Shown: positions 12,706 to 24,287 of the stretch, piece by piece
How positions within the stretch are numbered: position 1 is the first letter of the stretch
Layout: every line of letters starts with the position of its first letter
DNA from: Arcuatula senhousia
Taxonomy: Eukaryota > Mollusca > Bivalvia > Mytilida > Mytilidae
Length of the DNA stretch: 64,000 bases
NCBI GenBank assembly: GCA_963971305.1
Contig: OZ020303.1
Location: forward strand, 31,422,106-31,486,105
Reading direction: 5' to 3'
The notes under the pieces: model-generated
The model's database searches: none
What the model saw: only the letters and a program-made list of their open reading frames with translations
Told to the model about the DNA's origin: nothing
Made by a program: the position numbers and the translations under genes

Positions 12706-13373
12706 TGTGAATATATATGCTAATGTTAAGGCTCTTATCTTTAAAATGACATTCATTTTAAATATAAGGCAAACCGTTTTCCATTATTTAATCTTTAGAA
12801 TATTTTGTACTGCTAGTATACACAATTTGCTGCGTTTATCTTCAAGGTACAATTTTTAATGAATTTTTATTTGATTTATTTCTTAATTTTATATTCCATT
12901 AGGCGGCCATCTTGAAAATGGCCGCCATTTTGAATTTTCGAGTTGGGTCCATAGCTAATATTGTTAAGTATGATGTTTTCTACCACCATGTTAAATTTCA
13001 TGCTTTTACCATACTTTGAGCAATTTCGCCAAAAACCTGCACAAATCGACTGGACTATTCCCCTCACTACGATGTTTCCTTCTTTCTTAACATGACATGA
13101 AAATGCGGGCTAACTTTTTGTATATAAGAATCTGTCAAAGTAAATTATGATCGAATATCGTTAAACCACCCACCGGCGTTTGGGTCCAGGATTTTATTTT
13201 CATTTATTGTGTACATATATACAAAAATCTGACCCTCGCTATATTACTATACCCTGTGGATCCCTGAATTCAATAACATCTTTGACATAATCATGATACT
13301 CAAGATTAGGTTTAAATATCAGCGTCCAATAAGGAGATGACTTCCATTTTGGAACAATTAAAGTGCCCAATGC

Positions 13374-15005
13374 TCAACAAAATACAAGATGTTTTATGCA
13401 TCTCATAACGGACTTTATAGGGGGAACCAACCAGTTGTTGTCATAACTCCAGTTTTGAGTAAATGCGTCTATCGCGAGACTTCCTGGATTCCAAAACAAT
13501 GAATTGAATCTAACGACTTTGTGATTATCCACATTTGCAAACCTGTCTAGAGTGTAAGGACCCCAAAGATCGTTCATAAAATTGAAAAAGTCTAGAGAAA
13601 CACCCCAATCTTCATAGTCAGTTATTTTGCTGATATAATCGGCCTGGCAATTTTCATCTCTAGGAACCCATTGTATGTCAACAGAGATACATTTATGCAT
13701 GCATATAGAAAATATAGACAGAGCAATAGTATGCAATTTTTCTTTCATGCTTCCCGATTTAACTATTCTAACACAGTTTTGATTAATTGATACTATTTGA
13801 TAGTTTTGCCTACAAATGTATGTTTAAAAGACTGTAATGCCGATTCAATGGCTTTCATTTCTCTCCAAGTAGAGCTTTCTAAAGCTTCTTCTTTATTCCA
13901 CATTTTATGAAATATTTTCTTATCAAACTCTACAGAATATGCACCTGCAGCTACATTACCGGCATCTGAGTATACTACTACATGTACATGCATTTGTGAT
14001 ACAGAATAATTTTGCAACTTTTTGCAATTCAGCTCATTAACGTTTTTCAACCAGAATTCTAATTCTGACAATACCCTCACTGGGCATTCAAAGGTTAACA
14101 GTCTATCCCAATTTAATCTACTTTCAATAGCCATGTAACTAAATTTCGTCATCATTCTACACACATTTCCAATAACAGGACACATGGAAATAATTTTCCC
14201 TACAACTTGAGCTAAATTTCTAGCTGAAATAATTGGAAAAATCTTAATAGACATTTCTAAACTAGAAATTAATTCACTGATTCTGCGATCTGAAATATGT
14301 AAACTAAAACTTTTACTGTTCCAAATTATGCCTAACCATTCAATAATTTGAACTGGTTCAAAGACAGATTTTTTCTCATTTATCAAAAATCCAGCGCTTA
14401 TCAAAGACTTTTTGACAAATTTTGAGTTTTCGCCACATTGAATCTCGTTTTTACACATACCAAATCCGTCATCTAGATACAAGACTACATTTATCCCATT
14501 TTCTCTCCAAAATTTTACAAGCGGTCTCAAGCCTTTTGTAAAAATATAAGGACCTGTGGTTATTCCGAATACTAAAACAGTAAAACAGTAAAATATGTCT
14601 ATGTGAAAATAGCCTGAACTTAAATCAAATTTGAACATAAACGTATCTTTCTCAAAAAAATTGAACAGCAATTTTCCAGTCTTCAAATTTTATTTTTTCT
14701 TTCTTAATAAAATGGTTGAGTCTACTTACATCCAAAATAAGACGTTTCTTGCCTGACTTTTGTACTGCTACACTTAAAGGACTAATTATATGAGGTTCAA
14801 AGGGGACCTCAATTACACATCCTGATGAAACTAATTCTTTTATGCTTTTAGAAACATATTCATTATGAGTAAATGCTGAATAGTTATTTCTAAATTTCAT
14901 TTTTTCAGGGGGTACAATAAATGGAATGACATAACCACCTTTTAAAGTGTCTAAAACAAATTGATTTGCACCAATGGTTTCCCAATAATCAATATGGTTA
15001 GCCAA
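13374..15005 (-). pseudogene. DIRS-like reverse transcriptase/RNase H remnant
   Basis: Three open pieces on the minus strand in different frames (15005-14652, 14686-13793, 13748-13374) make up one broken polyprotein. The first has the RT N-terminal pattern (LILDVSRLNHFI), the second the fingers (FKFDLSSGYFHIDI) and the catalytic YLDDG near 14465-14479, followed by an RNase H-like region (VVYSDAGN). The third continues RNase H (PRDENCQADYIS) and then the DRFAN..RFNS..W region that follows RNase H in DIRS-order elements. Frameshifts lie near 14660 and 13770. No tyrosine recombinase is seen after it, so the copy is incomplete and non-functional. Confidence 0.7.
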
Positions 15006-15317
15006 TGGACCTTTAACACCTTTAAATAATTCAGAATTCAGCTTGCATCTAATTTCAAAATATTGAACCTTTTCAAAAAAGCTATCTAAATCTGAACAGA
15101 CCCCCTTTTTCCAATCAACATTATCTAGATAATCTTCTTCTAAAGAATACTTATCATTGACTCTGTTCTCTTTGAAATCATTTCTGTCCTAAAGAAGGTC
15201 CTGCTGATCCTGTGGAATTACTGGTCTTGTTGAGGGCTGGGCAGTTTTGACGCTTGCAGAAGTAGCAAAGATCCATGGCGCACGTATGGCAAGCCGCTTT
15301 TACATTTATTCCTCTTT

Positions 15318-15416
15318 ATAGATATCTCATAAACTTTATAAGATATCTCATATACTTTATAAGATATCTCATATACTTTATAAGATATCTCATAAAGTTT
15401 ATAAGATATCTTATAA
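15318..15416. repeat. 24-bp palindromic satellite
   Basis: Four to five tandem copies of AGATATCTCATAAACTTTATA with small variations. AGATATCT is itself palindromic and the array reads nearly the same on both strands. It sits near the right end of the 13167-15488 element. Confidence 0.75.
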
Positions 15417-15826
15417 TAGAGACGAGATGAATTTTTTTATATACACGTTATTTATAAGAAAATAAGATCCTGGACCCAAACGCCTGTGCGTTAAACGAGA
15501 GATACAATGCAGACGAGCCAAAAAGCTGAAATTGAACCACACATGCTGTTGATGCAGCATACCAAATATCATGAATCTGTGTTAAGAAGTTGGTGGGAAA
15601 ATTATGACGATACGTTTTCCCCGAACGCCCGTCCGCCCATCAATTACCATTTTAGAACACATAAATCGAGAAAGTGAGTCATGTAATTTTCTTGTATGAA
15701 TCCTAACCTTGTACTTAAGGAAGGCTATTGTCATTGAGTTCAATGACAGAATTTACAACTACGCAAAAATAACATGTCTTCCAATTAGTTAAATAAAACT
15801 TAAGGTTAAGTGGCAATTCAAAACGA

Positions 15827-15834
15827 TATAAAAA
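15827..15834 (+). promoter_or_regulatory. TATA box of gene B
   Basis: TATAAAAA, 47 bases ahead of the gene B start codon, so transcription would start about 20-25 bases before the ATG. Good consensus and spacing. Confidence 0.55.
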
Positions 15835-15880
15835 CTTGCTTCAACCGCATTATCCTTGCCACGGATTTTGAGAAGCAGAC

Positions 15881-18800
15881 ATGAAATATTTCGTTTTACT
15901 GGTGTTTTGTCTGGCATTGTGTATTGCCCTGCCAAAAAACGATAGGCGAGGAAAGGGGAACAACAGAAAGCCAAAGAAACACAAAGGTACGTAAAAAGAC
16001 TAGAGTAGACTAAGTTTGCTAAATTTGTATATTTTGAAGGGTTAAATTTAATCATCAGCATTTCTATTAAAAGACCTATTGAATAAAATACATATGTGTC
16101 TTAATAACAAAAAAAAATATACAACCAAACAAAATGAAAGCCACAGCACATACAAAACATGTACTTTATCGACAAATAAGGCGAAAGGATAGGATAATGT
16201 CTCTGTAACATTTGACTTCAATCCAGATATTGAACAAAATATGTCCAAAAGTCGAACGACTTCTTGGTCAAGTTGGTCAGGACAATCAACAATTGTTCTT
16301 TTAATTAGAAACAACACTTAAATAGCGTGTTTTTAAAAGATTTGCTTACCCTTCACATTTTGAATATTTGAAAGATAAATTGTTCAACAATTTCTAAAAG
16401 TCGTACATATCACGTGATGGACATATCAGTTAGAAATAATATCAGCTTTTAAGCCAACTACATTTACTTTTGTACTTCTAAGTGACCGAAATAAGAAATG
16501 CTTAATCTGAAAACATTCCTTCATTTAATTTTGTTTAAATTAAAACGAGAAAAAAATGTTTTAGCTAGTATTTTGAACAAGCCACTGCCCTTTAAAGAAA
16601 CACCAATATTTCAGATTTATCTACCAAACGATGTAACGATTGGTCATGACAATCTATCACCAGAGGGAGCGTCTATCAACACTGACCTCTATACTATCGC
16701 GCTAAGGATTGTGGGTAATATCCCCGAATTCGGGGATTGAATATCATTAAAATATTTCCCATGATCCTTAGCGCGATAGTATAGAGGTCAGTGTTGATAG
16801 ACGCTCCCTCTGGTGATAGATTGTTGGTCATGATGGCTTGCATTTGAATTCTTTTATAATCGTTTGCTTATCATTTCGATTGGCCATAAAGGGGTCTCTA
16901 ATAGACCGAAAACCACCGGTTATTGAAAGCTTAATTGTTTGTGATTGAAGGGGATGTTACAAAAAAAGGAGGGGTGTCTTTTTCTTTTTTTGCTGAAAAG
17001 TTCAGTGTACCGGAAATACAAGAAAGTCAAGTGTAAGATCTCGACATATTAATGTCAAGGACGTTTTTCAAGTACACGATGGTATGATTCTTATATGATG
17101 ATGCCAAGGACGCTTTATATGTACACGTATATACGTAGATGTTTTTTCACGATAGATAATTAGAAAAAAAACACAGAAATGGGTGGCAAATATTCAATGT
17201 ACATATGATGTACAAAGATCTGTGTCATAAGTATGGTCTGTACATTAAAAAGATATGTAGAATGAAACAAACTGAAGGACTGTAAAATTGACTTTGAATT
17301 TGAAATTGTTCAACTGGATTTGCGGTGAAAATGTTTGTTTTTTTATCAGAACTTCTATTTAATTTTTTAAATAACGTTAGATATTTTTTTATGTTTGGCA
17401 GATTTTTGTTAATTTGGGGTCATAATGTAGGTATTAAAATAAAATACATGTATCCTAATAGACTAGCTTAGCGGATCAGGCTGCTACTAGGCGATTCTAG
17501 GTTTTTTTTAATATATTTAAGTCAAGAAAAATACGACAAGCTTTTGCGAGAATTGATAATGGTCCAGCTTCGCTCCATGTAAATGTATGTTTGTATATTT
17601 CAGACAAAAAACATGAAATAGATAACGAATCAGCAATAGAAAAGTTGGAAGAGGAGCTGAAACAATTGAAAGAACTTGTTGAAGATTTGCCAAAAAATGT
17701 GGTCAACGTGCATATGCATACAGACGGAAGTGACGTATCTTCTGGTGAAAATGCTACCAGAACACACGATCACTATGGGTCAGAAGACGATCCCGTAATC
17801 CATATGCATCTAAACATCAAAGACGACCCTCATCATTATCATCATGGGTCTAGCTGTCATAAGAATGATGGTAAATATATTTATGCCACTGCAATAAGTG
17901 GGTTACCACTTATTTTTACATTTATTTACTTGAACATATGCTTACTAGTGTATCTAATCATTTCTATTTTATTAGATTGTTTCTTGTATCTCCTATGATT
18001 TAAAGAAACTGAACCGACCGAATTGTGTTGACTGGACAACAAATCTTTTAGCAATCATTTCATTTTTTTAGAATACCATGCACACTGTGAGGTTATGGTC
18101 AACAGTAACATGCCTGATGCTGACCCAATCACCGGATACGTTCACATGGTACAGAAGGTAAGGAAATAAAAGAATAAAACAAAACAGTTAGTTAGTTAGT
18201 TAGTTAGTTAGTTATTGCTATACTCCCAAGCAGCACGATTTCGGCTATTTCCGGGAGATGAACATGAAAATGGTGATACAATAAACATGAAACGATGATG
18301 AAGTGGAAGAAATGGGGACACAAGGCCAATCGGGTAGGATAGTTATGGCTGCCACTGGAAAAAGGAGTGATGGGTAGGGACGGGAAATTTAGCCTCCTGC
18401 ATGGGGATCCTACGGGTCCCACTCTTACCGAGACCTGCAGCAGGGTTCTTTAACGTGCGAGGAACGTGACATTTTTCCCAACACGGTGCACCACTATGGT
18501 TCGCGGTCAGGTTTTCCGCATTATCGCCTGACGACCCCGCATCTCTCGATGTCAGGGCTGCCCCATTCAACCATCTGGGGCACACATCCCAGTCGCTTTG
18601 TGGGCAAAGCGGCCTGACCCCGATGTCAGGTTTCTGAGCGCTCTTTAGTGGACTTTTACCGACAAGCTTAGCGCTGCTGCGGGCCTATTCGCCTCCCGGG
18701 CCCCGCACGGGAATAAAACAAACAAAACAAAAAACCCAAATTAAGGTCACCGAAATGCATGTTTAGTGGCCAAACAATTGGTTATATGCCGAGAATATTA

Positions 18801-21766
18801 TAGGAAAACCTGTTAAAGAAGTTACGCTGAGGTTTAAATTCGGGGTATTAAATGTATAAATTCTGGATATAAGATGTATAAAATGACTTATTTTTGCTGA
18901 TTAGAGGAATGACATTGTTTGTTTGTATTTGTTTTTGTTGTTTGTTTTTTTTTGTTTGTTTTTTTTTTGGTAACCCTTTTTATATCTGGTATATTTTTTT
19001 CATATTAGCTATGTATCAATTTATGTTTTATTCAGTTGTCATGATTACAAAAAGTTTCTTTTATTTGTCACAGGGCGATGGGCCTGTCGATGTGTTTATT
19101 AAGATGACTGGGTTTGATATGACCAAGGAGAACCCTGTTCACAGTCATGGCTTCCATATTCACCAATATGGCGATATAAGTGATTCATGCGACTCTCTCG
19201 GAAGTCATTTCAATCCTAGCGGCAGAACACACGGTTCCATGAAAGACCACAGGTATATTTGGACAGCAGTTTGTTTACGGGTGTTAACATAAACTTGGTC
19301 TTTAGAGGCAGTTCAAGTGTTTGTTATACTAGGGTCTGTGTGAGGGGCTGAACAGTCTAGTGGTGTACGAGACAGGTTACTAACTACCTAACCACACCTT
19401 TCACTTTGAGATTTTAAGTAAACCCCTGCCATATTTCATCTTCAAATATGAGATAATAATTCGGACTTGAAACTATACAGGGTAAAGCCCTTTTGAAAAA
19501 AAAATCAGTGTACAACATATGATGTCTATCAACAAAAACATGCATTTTTTTATTGTAATGTTTTTTAATCAAATAGTCATTTTACGTTTCAGCCACGCAG
19601 GTGACCTTGGAAATATTCATTGCGACATGAATGGCGACATGAACGTGCACAAAAGCACAAACAAGATTTCTCTCCATGGGCGAGATTCGGTGATTGGTCG
19701 AGGCGTTGTTGTAAGTTTAAATATAACTAAAATGGTTGTAACAAAGTATTAATGAAACTCGGATTTATTTTGATATCCGGAAAAATAACTTTTCCACTTG
19801 CAATAACAACTAACCCAACTAAGGGGTTAGTCCATGCATGCATGGACTAACTTTAGTTTAGTTACCATTCATGTTTTACATATAAACTAACAAAAGGTTA
19901 GTTCATGCATGCATGGACTAACCCCTTAGTTCGGTTAGTTGTTATTGCAAATGGAAAAATTATTTTCCGGATATTTAAATAATTTCGAGTTATATTAATT
20001 CATTGTTTTGTATATATATTTTCCATTCAATTCAAAGTGTTTCGGCATGTTTTCACCTATAGTTATACTGGGTTGTGTTTTGTTCCATCCGAAATTGAGT
20101 CTACCTCTTAAATGCATTTTACAATACAAATGACAACAAAGTTTCAGACAATAGATTTTGCTACGCCTGACGCGCGTTTCGTCTATTCAAGACTCATCAG
20201 AGGCGCTCTACCAAAAATATTGAAAATGCCAAACACTGTATGAATATGAAGAGCATAGAACAGTATAACCAAAAATACCAAACTGGGGAACCAAATTTTT
20301 ACTAAGATATTCAACCTATGTCTGGGGTAGGAAGAACCTAAGGGTTTAGACAATTTTGAAATTTAGACGGATAATTTAAAGCTTTGATGTATTCTCCAAC
20401 TCAAAAGTGTTGGTGCCGGAGCGGGCTAACCAAATTAGACGAGGATGTGGTTTAACTGGAAAGCCATTTTGTATAGTCTTTTATTATTTTTTTTTCTAAT
20501 TTGCATTTCTTTGTGTTCTGTTATTTGTATGTAGCTCGTTTAAATTTGTTTTCTTATTTCAATTAAAATGCACGACTTTGTATCTTATTATATACATTGT
20601 ACATCATTGTAAATTTCTTTTCCATTAAATTGCAGAGTCGACTTTGTAAGCATCGTCTCTGAAAACCATACTTGCAAATGGTTTTCAAATTCTTAAAGTT
20701 CAATCCTTATTGATTTTTTTAAGATATGTTTTCAAAATGATATTGAAAATATTCCAGGTTACAGTGTCTCGAGGTCTAGGTCATCAGATATTTTCGCTTT
20801 TTGATATAAAAAAATCGAAGGAAATTAAATAAGCGACCTTGTGATCATCGCAAGTGACCAGGGCATAATATGTGAAAAATATCCTTTAAGGAACATGTGA
20901 TGACAGCAACGGTTATCTTGGCTCATATTATATAAAAGAATCATCATACAAATATCAAACTATCAAAAAACTACCGTTTTGTCTAATAACTATAGTAAAG
21001 AAATAACAGTATTTTCTAAAGACATTTTGTTACCTCATTGAGATTTTTTTTCTTATGTAATATCAATCATCAATTTACATATTAAATTAGATATTCATGA
21101 TGAGTATTTGTGATTGGATTGGTTCATTTTCTGAATATGGACTCAGAAAAGGGGCAAAAATGACAATATTTTTGTCCAAAAGTTATAGGGAACAAAACAC
21201 TATTTCTTGACATGTTCAAAAGCCTCGTTCTGGCTTTACAAATATTTAAAGTGTTATTTTTTTAATATTGTCACTGGGGGTATTTAATTAAGCAAAGAAG
21301 AGAGTTATATTGGATATGGTCTGCTTTTCAGCAGAATTATATCGAGCTCAAATGGCCGCCACGAATAACATGGCAACCGTGGCCAATCTTTCTAATATTT
21401 TTTATTTTTGTGATCCAATGGTGAATTTCAACTTATAAAAAGAAAATCGGCAAAAACTGAAACATGTTATGTCTCACCCTACATACCCCAAATTAAAATA
21501 GTTTTGTCATCAAGCTTTGGGTTTTATTATTGACGAATGTTTTATGTTAATGTAAAATTCTTTTTATCATCGAGGAACCGTTTTCGTTGTAGATACACGA
21601 AGGTCCAGACGACCTTGGAAAAGATGGCGGGAACGCTGGTGGAAAGATGGCATGTTGTATCATCGCCAGTGCTGATCCTGCCATGCATCAACACGACCAC
21701 GGTAACGTGACGGATACGTCCCATATCCACCACCACCACATGATGAACATGGACCAAAAACCTTAG
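15881..21766 (+). CDS. Gene B: extracellular Cu/Zn SOD-like protein with His-rich tail (complete)
   Basis: Six exons: 15881-15986, 17604-17870, 18072-18157, 19074-19252, 19593-19710, 21593-21766; phases 1, 1, 0, 2, 0; 930 coding bases, 309 residues. A signal peptide (MKYFVLLVFCLALCIA) is followed by a basic stretch, a coiled-coil helix (about 45-65), and a His module with NVHMH and HMHLNI. The SOD domain (about 125-280) keeps the ligand pattern: His181 and His183 (GFHIHQYGD), His198 and His206 (GSHFNP..THG), His214 and Asp217 (HAGDLG), His254 (IHEGPDDLG), and the disulfide cysteines Cys192 and Cys273. The active-site Arg of SOD1 (Arg143) is Lys270 here. The tail is rich in His and Met (HIHHHHMMNM). 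This points to a secreted, metal-binding SOD-like protein; dismutase activity is likely reduced but not excluded. Unlike A and C it has no Ig exons. There are N-glycosylation sites at NAT and NVT. Confidence 0.85.
16645..16830. repeat. Long foldback palindrome in gene B intron 1
   Basis: Two arms of about 60 bp (16650-16709 and 16764-16823) are perfect reverse complements, from AATCTATCACCAGAGGG to GCGCTAAGGAT. The spacer holds a second small palindrome, CCCCGAATTCGGGG. The reading frame at 16498-16740 runs through this and is not coding. Probably a foldback MITE. Confidence 0.75.
18187..18715 (+). mobile_element. SINE-like retroposon in gene B intron 3
   Basis: Begins with a GTTA microsatellite (18187-18213) followed by TTGCTATACTCCCA, GGGAGATGAACATGAAAATGG and GTTTTCCGCATTATCGCCTGACGACCCC. 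It ends near TATTCGCCTCCCGGGCCCCG. The same order recurs at 45266-45762, and the middle resembles the better defined SINE at 41495-41947. The minus-strand frames at 18204-18585 are within it. Confidence 0.5.
19756..19991. mobile_element. Foldback MITE in gene B intron 5
   Basis: Palindromic from AACTCG at 19756 to CGAGTT at 19991. The arms include TATCCGGAAAAATAACTTTTCC, TTGCAATAACAACTAACC and CATGCATGCATGGACTAAC, each found inverted in the other half. Confidence 0.7.
20130..20345. repeat. Probable dispersed repeat in gene B intron 5
   Basis: GACGCGCGTTTCGTCTATTC followed by AAGACTCATCAGAGGCGCTC is a repeat-like block with no coding content. Only one copy is in this window, so the repeat call comes from general impression. 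The rest of the intron (20350-21592) shows nothing recognisable. Confidence 0.3.
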
Positions 21767-21887
21767 AAACGATTTGCGTTTCGAAATGAATTCAGCAGCT
21801 TCGTAAATAATTACACCAATGCCATGCACTTTATATGTCATCTTCATTGAAATATTTACATTAACCATTCTGTCAAAATATATATTG

Positions 21888-21893
21888 AATAAA
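21888..21893 (+). terminator. Polyadenylation signal of gene B
   Basis: AATAAA lies 122 bases after the gene B stop codon (21764-21766), giving a short 3' UTR. Confidence 0.6.
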
Positions 21894-22169
21894 AGCATAT
21901 TTTATTTTTATTTATCTTTAAATGTGGCATTCAAATTTCAAATTTTAACTTGCATTCACATGCTTATAATATTTCAAAGAATAAATTAGACTTTTGTTCA
22001 CTTTAAATTCTAGAATAGAAGATAATGATATATTGAATAGAAGTCGAAACAACGAACCAACATTAACCTCAGCATTGACAATGTCATCAGTGTTCACTGC
22101 CGCCCGTCTTGCATATATAGGCCCTAAATTAAAAATACAATACATATGATTCAATGTGAAGCCTATTTT

Positions 22170-22350
22170 TTTAAAGAAAGAAAGAAAGGTTTTAGACTTT
22201 TAACAAGAATAACCAACATAACAACGACAGGTACCAGCCTTCCTCCATTGATAACCCTTAACTAAGCACAAAAATAACACACAATAATAATCAAATCGAT
22301 AAAAAGTTCAATTCAACCGGAGAGAACATAAGACAGATAGAAAGACAACA
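22170..22350 (-). mobile_element. Short PLE 3'-end fragment (reverse)
   Basis: Sequence around 22290-22345 (AATCGATAAAAAGTTCAATTC.. GAGAGAACATAAGACA..AACAAGAACAA) matches the same part of the reverse copy at 43655-43720. It adjoins the tandem array that begins at about 22350. Confidence 0.4.
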
Positions 22351-22820
22351 AGAACAAGGGGTTGCACTTAGTCGTGCTAAGAATACCCCCACTCGACCAC
22401 TCAGAAAAAAAGGAAGCAGATGTGCGACTGTCCTGGAAATAAGAGGCACGATACAACTCATCATGCTTAATCTGTATACCAAATTTGAAATCAATACCTT
22501 CAGGAGAAGCCGAGAAATCTGGTACGAAAAATTGTCTACATTTGACCCTTAAAAAGTCTTAGTCGGCTTAGAAAACAGGAAGTGGATGCGCGACTGAGCT
22601 GGAGAGGGGAGGCACGATACAACTCATCATGCTTAAGCTGTATACCAAATTTGAAATCAATCCCTTCAGTAGAAGCCGAGAAATCTGTTACGAAAAATTG
22701 TCTATTTTTGACCCTCAAATAAGTCTAATTAAGTCGGCTTAGAAACAAGAAGTGGATGTTCGACTGACCTGGAAAGGGGAGTCACGATACAACTCATCAT
22801 ACTTAAGCTGTATACCAAAT

Positions 22821-23237
22821 CACAGGCGTTTGGGTCCAGGATTTTATTGTATTATAAATAACATGTATATAAAAATTTTCATCTCGTCTATATACTATTT
22901 CCTGGAAATAGTAAATAGACGAGATGAAAATTTTAAGATACACGTTATTTATAATAAAATAAAATCCTGGACCCAAACGCCATGCACGTAAAAGACCCCT
23001 TTGTGGACCGCCAAGTAGTGCACCACATAGGCTAAATTTTCCGCCCCTATCCACCCCTCCCCTTTTTCTGTGGTTCTTCAAAATTTGCCGTTCCTTTGTT
23101 TCCCACCCCACATTTCATTTATCATCATCATTTCATGTTCATTTTATCATCCTTTTCATGTTCATCGCCTGTAAATAACCTATATAGCGTTGCACGGGCG
23201 TAAAACACCAACTCACTCACTCACCCAAACGCCTGTG
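22821..23237. mobile_element. Palindromic MITE, 8-bp target duplication TACCAAAT
   Basis: Flanked by TACCAAAT at 22813-22820 and 23238-23245. The ends are CACAGGCGTTTGGGTCCAGG and its inverse. Without the nested SINE it is about 165 bp and nearly fully palindromic around TATTTCCTGGAAATA. The ends and the inner GACGAGATGAA segment match those of the 2.3-kb element at 13167-15488. Confidence 0.8.
22982..23222 (-). mobile_element. Truncated SINE nested in the MITE
   Basis: Flanked by an 11-bp target duplication ACCCAAACGCC (22971-22981 and 23223-23233). On the minus strand it begins GTGAGTGAGTGAGTTGGTGT and TTTACGCCCGTGCAACGCTA, matching the start of the SINE at 41495-41947, and stops at GGTCTTTTACGTGCAT. 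Confidence 0.75.
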
Positions 23238-23344
23238 TACCAAATATGAAATTAATCCCTTCAGTGGAAGCTGAGAAATCTGTTACGAAAGTTTGTTACG
23301 AACGGACAAGGTGATTACAACATAGCCCCCTCTCTTACGAGTGG

Positions 23345-24287
23345 GGGTATAACAACAAAACACTTGTTACTAGAGTCACTATAGATTAAAAGCTACAAGC
23401 TGATGTGGACATAGACAAAAGAAAAAAAAATAATGGACCATAATAATGCACCCTACAATTTGGAAAATAGTTTAAGCATTATTGTGAATCTTCAAAAATA
23501 GCCTGATCTCCAGAGCCCAAAACCTTACATAAACCAAAAGCATAAAAATAAGACTTTTCCAAACATGATTTATTTAACTTCAAGAAATTCTTACAATACA
23601 TTTTGTTCTTGTTCCTTAGTAATGTAACAACAACAAATTTCCTAAACTGGTATCAATATCGACGTCTGTGTAAACTTAGCATAGAATCATGTTATAATAT
23701 TAAAAGTAAGACCACCTTTGAACCCGATACAACTCAGTGTGTTCTCGTCCTTGGCCGGTAGTAGTAATATCTTTTTATAGTCCCCGAAGAAGGACTTGAT
23801 GTCCGAAATTTTTTGCACTTTTTATGTTTTTGGCTTCTACTTTTAAATGTTTTTTTTAATGTTATGGTTTTACGCTTTAAATATGGTTTTAGCTATCAAT
23901 AATTACATTTACCGTGCTTATTACTAGATTGCGGTAATTCCATCGGTTACTTGACACGTTGAATCGTTTTTCATACCTCGATGAAATCGACCCCTACTTT
24001 ATATTACCCACGTGGGTATTAAAGAGTAAGGGCCGGGTCAATTTTTTTATGTCGATATGAATGATCAGAATCCAAGCCCCTGTGCATAAAACAAGACCTA
24101 AAATAAAAAAAAAATAAAAAAAAACATTATTAAAAATGTAATTATAAGAATTGTTACACGCCAATGAAATGAATTATTTCATATTTCTGTTCTTTAATCA
24201 ACGCAGAACACCGATACATAAAATAAAGAAAAATAATAAAAGAGTTAATACCACCATATTTTACCAATACTGAACCTCCAATCATAT
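23345..24287. other. Intergenic, no gene seen
   Basis: AT-rich sequence with no supported frame. It lies just upstream of the first Penelope-like fragment and may include its untranslated leader, but no second copy in the window shows this. Confidence 0.3.

Larger units (their letters stand above)
7095..13055. mobile_element. TIR element copy 2 (6 kb, with nested insertion and duplication)
   Basis: Same inverted ends as copy 1, beginning on the very next base after it (GGAC then GTCC, no spacer). The pair together is flanked by TA on both sides (TATA before 5307, TATT after 13055), which suits a Tc1/mariner-like target duplication. Inside are a Helentron-like insertion at 7944-9112, a Harbinger-like MITE at 9215-9467, and a 1988-bp tandem duplication. 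The small reading frames at 9110-10073 and 11098-12061 are repeat-derived and not genes. Confidence 0.65.
13167..15488. mobile_element. TIR element with 8-bp target duplication, carrying a DIRS-type fragment
   Basis: Flanked on both sides by the identical octamer CGTTAAAC (13159-13166 and 15489-15496). The ends are inverted repeats: CGGCGTTTGGGTCCAGGATT near 13174 and ATCCTGGACCCAAACGCC near 15466, and both extend inward in the same way as the short palindromic MITE at 22821. The 8-bp duplication suggests a hAT-like mechanism. The interior holds a broken DIRS-type reverse transcriptase on the minus strand and a 24-bp satellite. Confidence 0.65.
22350..23345. repeat. Degenerate array of about 180-bp tandem units
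   Basis: At least three units, and a fourth partial one, share CACGATACAACTCATCAT, CTGTATACCAAATTTGAAAT, CCTTCAG..GAAGC.GAGAAATCTG and TACGAAAAATTGTCTA. The third unit is interrupted by the TIR element at 22821-23237 and continues afterwards (TACCAAATATGAAATTAATC). Confidence 0.65.

Noticed and set aside
16498..16740. 80-codon frame in gene B intron 1
   Set aside because: Its second half is one arm of the foldback palindrome.
21542..21898. 118-codon antisense frame over the last exon of gene B
   Set aside because: It is the mirror of the His-rich exon, which has splice site, phase and SOD motifs on the plus strand.
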